A stretch of DNA of 10,141 nucleotides from Spirochaetia bacterium (lineage in GTDB: Bacteria; Spirochaetota; Spirochaetia; PWKH01): NCBI GenBank assembly GCA_007128345.1, contig SKXS01000241.1, forward strand, positions 1 through 10,141, in the 5' to 3' direction. The notes below the pieces were generated by a model. It was not told the origin of the DNA, made no database searches, and saw only the letters and a program-made list of their open reading frames with translations. Positions 5,382-10,141 of this stretch are shown in pieces. The position numbers were made by a program, and so were the translations under genes. Numbering within the stretch: position 1 is the first letter of the stretch; each line of letters begins with the position of its first letter.

Positions 5382-6881
5382 ATGAAAATACTTATGATCT
5401 ATCCTGAAAGTCCAGACACATTCTGGAGTTACCGAGAAGCACTGAAGTTTATCCGCAGGAAAGCTAGCAATCCGCCCCTTGGCCTGCTTACCATAGCTGC
5501 CATGCTGCCGTCTGAGTGGGACATCTCGCTGGTCGACATGAATGTCCGGCCCCTGCGTGATCGTCAGATTGCCAAAGCAGATTATGTGTGGCTGAGCGCC
5601 ATGACAGTCCAGAAACAGTCTGCTCGTGAAGTAATTTCACGCTGTAAAGCGCATGGAAAACCGATTGTCGCTGGAGGTCCCTTATTCAGCACTGGATGGA
5701 GCGATTTTCCGGAAGTGGATACCTTCATCTGCGGAGAAGGCGAAGAGACCATACATGAATACATTGAAGACATGAAGCAGGGCAGGGTGAAGCATCGGTA
5801 CGAAGCCTCAGGTTGGGCCGATCTCACCAAGTCACCTATTCCAAGGTGGGATCTTATCCGTATGCATGACTATGCTTCCATGCCTATTCAGTATTCACGG
5901 GGATGTCCGTATTCCTGCGATTTCTGTGACATCACGCTTCTGTTCGGAAGGAAAGTCCGGACCAAGGCTGCAGAACAGATTATTGAAGAACTGGAAGCGC
6001 TCTATAGTCATGGATGGAGAGACGGCGTATTTTTTGTTGACGACAATTTCATAATCCACACGCCACACCTGAAGAAGGAACTCCTTCCTTCAATTACACA
6101 ATGGATGGATACACATCAGCATCCATTCATCTTCAATACCCAAGCATCCATCAACATGAGCGATGACCCGGATCTCATGGCGATGATGGTTCAGGCTGGG
6201 TTTAGTAAAGTGTTTGTAGGTATAGAAACTCCCAATGAAGCCTCGCTGGGCGAGTGCTCAAAGAACCACAACTTAAACCGAAACCTCCTTGATTCAGTAG
6301 CCAAGATCATCAATGCAGGATTTGAAGTGCAGGGAGGATTTATCCTCGGATTTGACAGCGATCCGAAGTCAATATTTGATGACCTCATCGAATTCATCCA
6401 GCGCAGTTCAATCATTACGGCAATGGTAGGCCTGCTCAATGCCATGAAAGGAACAGAACTCTACCTTCGCCTGAAGCGCGAGCATAGGTTGCTTGACGTG
6501 GAGAGCGGAGACAATACTGACTGTTCAATCAATTTTCTTACCCGCATGGATAAGGCCCAGCTGCTCGCCGGCTATAAACGGGTGATTGCTACAATCTACA
6601 GTCCAGCTTACTACTACGGCAGGGTTAAGGAGTTCCTTCGTTCATACACACCAAAGCATACACGGTCTTTCAAATTCCACCCGGTGCATGTGCTCTCATT
6701 CGTTGCATCTATACTTCTCATCGGCATCAGGGGAAAAGAACGTCTTCATTACTGGAAACTCTTGTTCTGGACTATTTTCCGACGTCCCAAGCTCTTTCCC
6801 ATGGCTGTTACCTACTCAATCTACGGATACCACTACCGGAAAACTGCTGAGCGCATCATGCATACCGAACTGCAGGTCTGA
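5382..6881 (+). CDS. B12-binding domain radical SAM protein (DUF4070 family)
   Basis: The 499-aa protein has an N-terminal cobalamin-binding-like Rossmann domain (about 1-135) with the typical PPLGLLTIAAMLP and VDMNVRPL segments. A radical SAM domain follows with the cluster motif C-x3-C-x2-C as RGCPYSCDFCD (Cys175, 179, 182), and then FFVDDNF and FVGIETP, both usual in this group. The C-terminal DUF4070 region runs from about 385. The cysteines bind a [4Fe-4S] cluster that cleaves SAM to a 5'-deoxyadenosyl radical. The B12 domain lacks the D-x-H-x-x-G motif, as is common in this family. Relatives with this layout act on hopanoids, chlorophyll precursors and other lipids, often as C-methylases, but the substrate here is unknown. 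The start has only a weak ribosome binding site (GCAGAGA). It is probably followed in the same transcript by the GNAT gene, 74 bases on. The last 70 residues are rich in aromatic and basic residues, suggesting membrane contact. Confidence 0.9.
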   Translation: MKILMIYPESPDTFWSYREALKFIRRKASNPPLGLLTIAAMLPSEWDISLVDMNVRPLRDRQIAKADYVWLSAMTVQKQSAREVISRCKAHGKPIVAGGPLFSTGWSDFPEVDTFICGEGEETIHEYIEDMKQGRVKHRYEASGWADLTKSPIPRWDLIRMHDYASMPIQYSRGCPYSCDFCDITLLFGRKVRTKAAEQIIEELEALYSHGWRDGVFFVDDNFIIHTPHLKKELLPSITQWMDTHQHPFIFNTQASINMSDDPDLMAMMVQAGFSKVFVGIETPNEASLGECSKNHNLNRNLLDSVAKIINAGFEVQGGFILGFDSDPKSIFDDLIEFIQRSSIITAMVGLLNAMKGTELYLRLKREHRLLDVESGDNTDCSINFLTRMDKAQLLAGYKRVIATIYSPAYYYGRVKEFLRSYTPKHTRSFKFHPVHVLSFVASILLIGIRGKERLHYWKLLFWTIFRRPKLFPMAVTYSIYGYHYRKTAERIMHTELQV

Positions 6882-6892
6882 CGGGTATGCAT
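6858..6892 (+). repeat. 9-bp inverted repeat across the radical SAM stop codon
   Basis: ATGCATACC (6858-6866) and GGTATGCAT (6884-6892) are exact inverse complements, 17 bases apart, with the TGA stop at 6879-6881 between them. No T-run follows, so it is a poor intrinsic terminator. It could be a processing or attenuation hairpin between the radical SAM and GNAT genes, or an operator. Confidence 0.4.
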
Positions 6893-6955
6893 CACCATAT
6901 GTATCTGCTATAGTTGACTGTATACTGCTTAGTCAGCGTACAAGGAGCAGCTGCC

Positions 6956-7408
6956 ATGGTACGGTTTGATCCTGTTGAGCACCAGTCAGACTATGATGAC
7001 CTCATGTACCTCATGAGAAAAGATTCGTCTTCCTACATGAATGATACGCTTAATAAAATCGAGAGTTCCTGGGAGAAGCTGTATGCTATGGTGCAGTCCG
7101 TCGGCACGGTCTACCGTGTGATCAAGGATGAGCAAATCACCGGGTACCTCTGGATTGAGGAACGGGGTAGGGTAGTGCATATTCATGGACTTGTAATGAA
7201 GGATGCCTATAAAAGCAAAGGGATAGCCACTGAAGCACTTACGTACCTGGAACACACATATCGAGAGACCAAGGATGCGCTAGAACTGGGAGTCCATGAG
7301 TCGAATATTCCGGCCAAGTCGCTCTATGAAAAACTTGGCTATGAAACAGTCAGACGGATTGATCAAATCGGCTTTCTCATCATGCAGTTAAATCTTACTA
7401 CAGCGTGA
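6956..7408 (+). CDS. GNAT family N-acetyltransferase
   Basis: The 150-aa protein matches the GNAT fold. Strand beta4 and the acetyl-CoA pyrophosphate loop read VMKDAYKSKGIATEAL (about 80-95), corresponding to the motif A pattern around R/Q-x-x-G-x-G/A. Motif B is HESNIPAKSLYEKLGYE (114-130), the usual N-x-x-A-x-x-L-Y-x-K-x-G-F/Y signature. Such enzymes move an acetyl group from acetyl-CoA to an amine in the cytoplasm; acceptor unknown. I start at 6956 because AGGAG (6943-6947) lies 8 bases before it. The longer frame to 6914 has no ribosome binding site. It follows the radical SAM gene on the same strand and its stop directly abuts the stop of the convergent hydrolase-TetR gene (TGATCA), leaving no room for a terminator. 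Confidence 0.85.
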   Translation: MVRFDPVEHQSDYDDLMYLMRKDSSSYMNDTLNKIESSWEKLYAMVQSVGTVYRVIKDEQITGYLWIEERGRVVHIHGLVMKDAYKSKGIATEALTYLEHTYRETKDALELGVHESNIPAKSLYEKLGYETVRRIDQIGFLIMQLNLTTA

Positions 7409-8974
7409 TCATGAATCTTTAGGCTGCATGAGCCTGGCAAACGTGCGGGCATGCTCAATCATGAGTCCTTTCACAGAACATTCTGAAGCAGGACTCTGAG
7501 CTTTCAGCGTATGCTCTTCATGAATATCAGCAAGCACCGCACGGTATTGACGTGCATACTGCATCGGATCACCAGTCGCCATCTTTCCTTGTTTCTGAAG
7601 ATGACAAAACACCTCAGCAAAAAACTTCACGGTTTCATCCACCGCAACCTCAAGATATATCTCTCTGGCCCGGACATTGGTGTACTTCTCCCTAAGGATG
7701 ATCAGGGAAGCTTTTTCAAGATCCGCATCGGTTCGGTCAGCCTCCTTGAGGATTATATGGGCAAGGATTTCCTCAGCAGAAAGATACGACGAAGCTTCAC
7801 CTATTTCCTGCAGTGACGGCCTCATTTCTCTCATACGCAGTGCATAGAAGGTGAATATTGCTTCGAGTATCTCGTCCTTGCTTGTGTAGTGATTATATAT
7901 TGAGCTCTCCTTGATGCCGACCCGCGCAGCAAGTTCACGAAGTGATGCTCCGTCATATCCTGTTTCTGCGAATAAGCTGATTGCTTCAGCTAAGAGCGCT
8001 TGCTTCGTCCTGATTCCCTTTCTACGCTTGGCAGGTTCTGCTGTCTCTCCCGTACCCCCATGGATATGGAGAAACATATCAGTTTCAGTCCGTACAATTT
8101 CTCCTGCACCAAGAAGCAGATGTCCCCCCTGCATCACAGGAACGATCTTTGTCTGCCGATGCATCTCTTCTTCTTCCTGCAGCACCGAAACAGAGACAAG
8201 GGAATCTCCTTTGGCATACATTATAAGCTTAGGGTGGTTGGCGGATCTAAGATTTTCGAGGGCATTGCCTGCATACGCGTGAAGTGTGAGATCGCGCAGA
8301 TATCCTTTTCTGTGCTTGATACAGTTTACCAGATGTACATCCAGTTCATGCTGCGATTCATGGCTCAGCGCATGAGCATTGCCCGCATACATGCGTCTCA
8401 TTATTTTGTATACAAAAGGAATATGCAGTCGAACCAGCATACGCAGGCACAAGGAACTGTGCATATCCTCAGCAGGTGAAATCAGCATCACTGCTGATAC
8501 TTTATGAGGATATTTGCATGCGAATGAAGCTGCTGCAGGATAAGCGATTGAGTAGGCAAGCACGGCAGCACGCTCTATGTGCAATGCTTCAAGAAAAACT
8601 GCGTAAAAATCAGCATCATATGAATGTGCCTCTCCGGGATGGAGCGTGCCGTCGTATCCTGGTCGTGAGGGAACAATGATCATGCATGCACGGTCCAGAT
8701 GCTTTTCAGTACGGGCAAGACCGTACCGGCATCCGTCTCCCGGACCATGCAGGACAAGCACCGGATAGGATCCCTCCCTCCTTGCATATGCAGCCCTTCC
8801 CAGTGAAGTCTCAACCCATGAAACAGCATAACGTGATACTTTATGAGTAATCGCAGATGACAAAGGCCGGTACCACCGAACCCACGTCCACATGGCAAAT
8901 GCTGACACGAGCAAAGAGATCGCAAGGACTATAAATGCCGGAACATAGAATGAATTATGCATAAAAAATATCAT
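7409..8974 (-). CDS. Membrane-anchored alpha/beta-hydrolase fused to a TetR family regulator
   Basis: One uninterrupted frame of 521 residues joins three parts. A transmembrane helix (about 9-31), followed by arginines, places the rest in the cytoplasm. An alpha/beta-hydrolase domain (about 60-310) has an oxyanion strand PVLVLHG, a nucleophile elbow LAYSIAYP (Ser142, with Ala where Gly-x-Ser-x-Gly normally stands), Asp257 (YAKGD) and His285 (GGHLLLG). A TetR domain (about 315-521) has an HTH reading SLRELAARVGIKESSIYNHY, and full TetR length. Each half is complete. The hydrolase may sense or destroy a small molecule, lipid or ester, and the TetR half would bind DNA. The true start is uncertain: ATGs at 9013, 8995, 8974 and 8962 are in frame. 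A TATAAT overlaps the first, making it unlikely to be transcribed. GAG 6 bases before 8974 favours that one. Target genes could include itself or the neighbouring radical SAM/GNAT pair. Confidence 0.8.
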   Translation of the reverse strand: MIFFMHNSFYVPAFIVLAISLLVSAFAMWTWVRWYRPLSSAITHKVSRYAVSWVETSLGRAAYARREGSYPVLVLHGPGDGCRYGLARTEKHLDRACMIIVPSRPGYDGTLHPGEAHSYDADFYAVFLEALHIERAAVLAYSIAYPAAASFACKYPHKVSAVMLISPAEDMHSSLCLRMLVRLHIPFVYKIMRRMYAGNAHALSHESQHELDVHLVNCIKHRKGYLRDLTLHAYAGNALENLRSANHPKLIMYAKGDSLVSVSVLQEEEEMHRQTKIVPVMQGGHLLLGAGEIVRTETDMFLHIHGGTGETAEPAKRRKGIRTKQALLAEAISLFAETGYDGASLRELAARVGIKESSIYNHYTSKDEILEAIFTFYALRMREMRPSLQEIGEASSYLSAEEILAHIILKEADRTDADLEKASLIILREKYTNVRAREIYLEVAVDETVKFFAEVFCHLQKQGKMATGDPMQYARQYRAVLADIHEEHTLKAQSPASECSVKGLMIEHARTFARLMQPKDS

Positions 8975-9017
8975 GATATTCTCATATAGTATCATATGAT
9001 AGAAATATAGCATTATA
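8968..9017 (-). promoter_or_regulatory. Promoter with two 12-bp palindromes (likely TetR autoregulation)
   Basis: TATAAT (9012-9017, minus) is a perfect -10 box, though a clear -35 is lacking. Downstream are two perfect 12-bp palindromes: TATCATATGATA (8990-9001) and ATATCATGATAT (8968-8979). Their centres are 22 bp apart, near two helical turns, so two dimers could bind the same DNA face. They share the half-site ATGATA, which recurs at 9041-9046. Position over the transcription and translation start suits repression by the TetR domain encoded here. Confidence 0.5.
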
Positions 9018-9126
9018 AACTAATTATTGATAGTATAATTATGATACAAAATTATGGGTATACGTACAGCGGACAATGATACACCATTGCCGATATGCTA
9101 AGATGAAGGGGGATGAATTATTGATG

Positions 9127-9735
9127 CTAGAGATAACCGTCCCAGAGGTGATACCGATCACGTGACCAGTTGAGGTATTTGAGCAGTTCGCAGTTTACAT
9201 AATGAATATTAAAGAAATCCGGATTAAACGGTTGTGGATACCACGGCTGATCAGATATCCATTGGACCCAGAAGTCATGTGATTCATGGGAAGGATCCTT
9301 CAGTGCGGCAATGAACATGCGGTACGCGTCCAGCCCTCCGATGTCTTCAGGAGGACATGCACGTTCACCTTCAATGCATTCCACAGGAAGCAAAAGATCA
9401 GGATTTGCATACTTTGCATCTTCTATGGTAAGTTCATGTTCCCACATATCAGAGAAATCATACAGATATATAAATGATTGTCTTTTATGCCTGACGAGGG
9501 TGTTAAGACGGTACTTGCCGCTTTCAATGCCCATTTCATCATTTTCAGGAAACTCAGTATAGTGCTTGTTCTTTATACTGAACTGATGCAGGTGACAGTC
9601 CGACCAGCCCATAATGATTTGAATCACATCATGCAGCCGATCAAGGGTAATGTCCTGAGGAACTGAAAAGCGCCTATATATTTCAGGCTCAATATGCAGG
9701 AGCTTTACTTTCAGAAGAAAATAGGATTCATCCAT
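9127..9735 (-). CDS. Plasmid pRiA4b ORF-3 family protein
   Basis: The 202-aa protein fits the PRiA4_ORF3 family (PF07929). It opens with the typical YFLLKVKLLHIEPEIYRRF segment, which normally reads L-x-P-x-I-W-R-R-x. It continues with LDRLHDVIQIIMGWSDCHLHQF (about 30-52), then the YDFSDMWEHELTIE block (about 92-105), GERACPPEDIGG (about 124-135) and an F-N-P-x-x-F-x-x-x-x-V-N tail. All of these are conserved in the family. Its function is unknown. Family members are cytoplasmic and found on chromosomes, plasmids and mobile elements. AAGGAG lies 11 bases before the ATG, which is the only sensible start. The gene is alone on its strand, with about 300 empty bases between it and the tmRNA gene. 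Confidence 0.88.
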   Translation of the reverse strand: MDESYFLLKVKLLHIEPEIYRRFSVPQDITLDRLHDVIQIIMGWSDCHLHQFSIKNKHYTEFPENDEMGIESGKYRLNTLVRHKRQSFIYLYDFSDMWEHELTIEDAKYANPDLLLPVECIEGERACPPEDIGGLDAYRMFIAALKDPSHESHDFWVQWISDQPWYPQPFNPDFFNIHYVNCELLKYLNWSRDRYHLWDGYL

Positions 9736-10051
9736 ATGGAGGCATTCTCCTTCTTTCTCTGTGTATTTAACTCTATCACATGTGAGCAGAAAAAAAAAGA
9801 AAATTTCAAAGATGTGTGCATGGTATACCGAATCATAATTATTTCAAGTGAAGCGGAGACAATCCGCATCGAACGAATTATGCGGTAGGGCAGGGGCCTG
9901 CAGTACGTATTCGATTGGAGGTGCTATGATCAATGCACTTTAAGGTGGAAGAACATGCGTACTACACATATGCTCATATAATGGAAACAGTTAGTCAAAT
10001 TCTATTTCAATGAGATATCTATTCAGATGGGTATATGCATAGGGGAAAGCA
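9736..10051. other. Intergenic stretch between the pRiA4b gene and ssrA
   Basis: The stretch holds a short plus-strand frame with a poly-Lys run (9694-9888) that has no gene-like features and reads the antisense strand of the pRiA4b gene start. I see no RNA gene, no repeat and no clear terminator. A promoter for the pRiA4b gene must lie here, but I cannot place it with confidence. Confidence 0.45.
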
Positions 10052-10141
10052 TGGAGGTGGCGGGAATCGAACCCGCGTCCTCATGGGCAAGCCGGTGACC
10101 TCTACAAGCTTAGTCTGGCTTTTACCTTCGCATACGATTCA
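10052..10141 (-). ncRNA. ssrA: tmRNA (ssrA), 3' end only, cut by the window edge
   Basis: On the minus strand, the end reads GGACGCGGGTTCGATTCCC, then GCCACCTCCA. This is the T arm and acceptor 3' strand of tmRNA, preceded by a run of paired segments. The length of the preceding sequence and the absence of tRNA D and anticodon arms fit the pseudoknot-bearing 3' domain of tmRNA rather than a tRNA. CCA is not encoded. The tag reading frame and 5' half lie beyond the right edge. The tmRNA, charged with alanine, rescues stalled ribosomes and tags their products for degradation. Confidence 0.8.

Noticed and set aside
6914..6926. TTGACT and TATACT as a promoter for the GNAT gene
   Set aside because: The two hexamers are separated by one base instead of about 17, so they cannot form a single sigma-70 type promoter.
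7511..8679. Several plus-strand frames opposite the hydrolase-TetR gene
   Set aside because: All are antisense to a gene with recognisable catalytic and HTH motifs. None has recognisable features.
10053..10141. A tRNA gene at the right edge
   Set aside because: The T arm and acceptor strand are tRNA-like, but no anticodon or D arm can be found before them. The preceding bases fit the 3' domain of tmRNA.

Overview
The window is bacterial chromosome of moderate, slightly AT-leaning composition. It carries Shine-Dalgarno-type ribosome binding sites, the 3' end of a tmRNA gene, a tRNA-Ala gene with no encoded CCA, and a typical LSAC lipobox. The gene mix (B12-binding/DUF4070 radical SAM enzyme, Gfo/Idh/MocA oxidoreductase, FMN_bind proteins, pRiA4b ORF-3 protein) would suit a spirochaete or an anaerobic Firmicute-like bacterium. 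No single marker settles this, so the taxonomic guess is weak.

Layout from left to right. An oxidoreductase on the minus strand (273-1316) has lost the usual catalytic residues of its family. It is followed by broken small reading frames on the plus strand (1422-1700) and AT-rich DNA without a convincing gene. From 2109 to 5236 lies what looks like a small decayed genomic island. It is bounded on the right by an intact tRNA-Ala(CGC) gene (5195-5267, minus) and on the left by an exact 42-bp copy of that gene's 3' part (2109-2150). Just inside the left boundary are three GTCACCAA repeats and an open frame that could be an integrase tail. The island holds a membrane-anchored penicillin-binding-protein/class C beta-lactamase-like serine hydrolase, a frameshifted unidentified gene, an FMN-binding protein with a flavinylation motif, and a divergent, C-terminally truncated FMN-binding lipoprotein.

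To the right of the tRNA, on the plus strand, a B12-binding radical SAM protein of the DUF4070 type (5382-6881) is followed by a GNAT acetyltransferase (6956-7408). Abutting this tail to tail is the most unusual gene of the window (minus strand, 7409 to about 8974). It encodes one polypeptide with a transmembrane anchor, an alpha/beta-hydrolase domain with a recognisable Ser-Asp-His triad, and a complete TetR-type regulator at the C-terminus. Two perfect 12-bp palindromes whose centres are 22 bp apart sit over its start region, as expected for autoregulation. This looks like a membrane-tethered one-component regulator whose sensing part is, or was, a hydrolase. The neighbouring radical SAM and GNAT genes are possible targets, but that is inference.

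The right end has a pRiA4b ORF-3-like protein (minus, 9127-9735), about 300 bp of empty DNA, and the 3' end of ssrA (tmRNA), which runs off the window.
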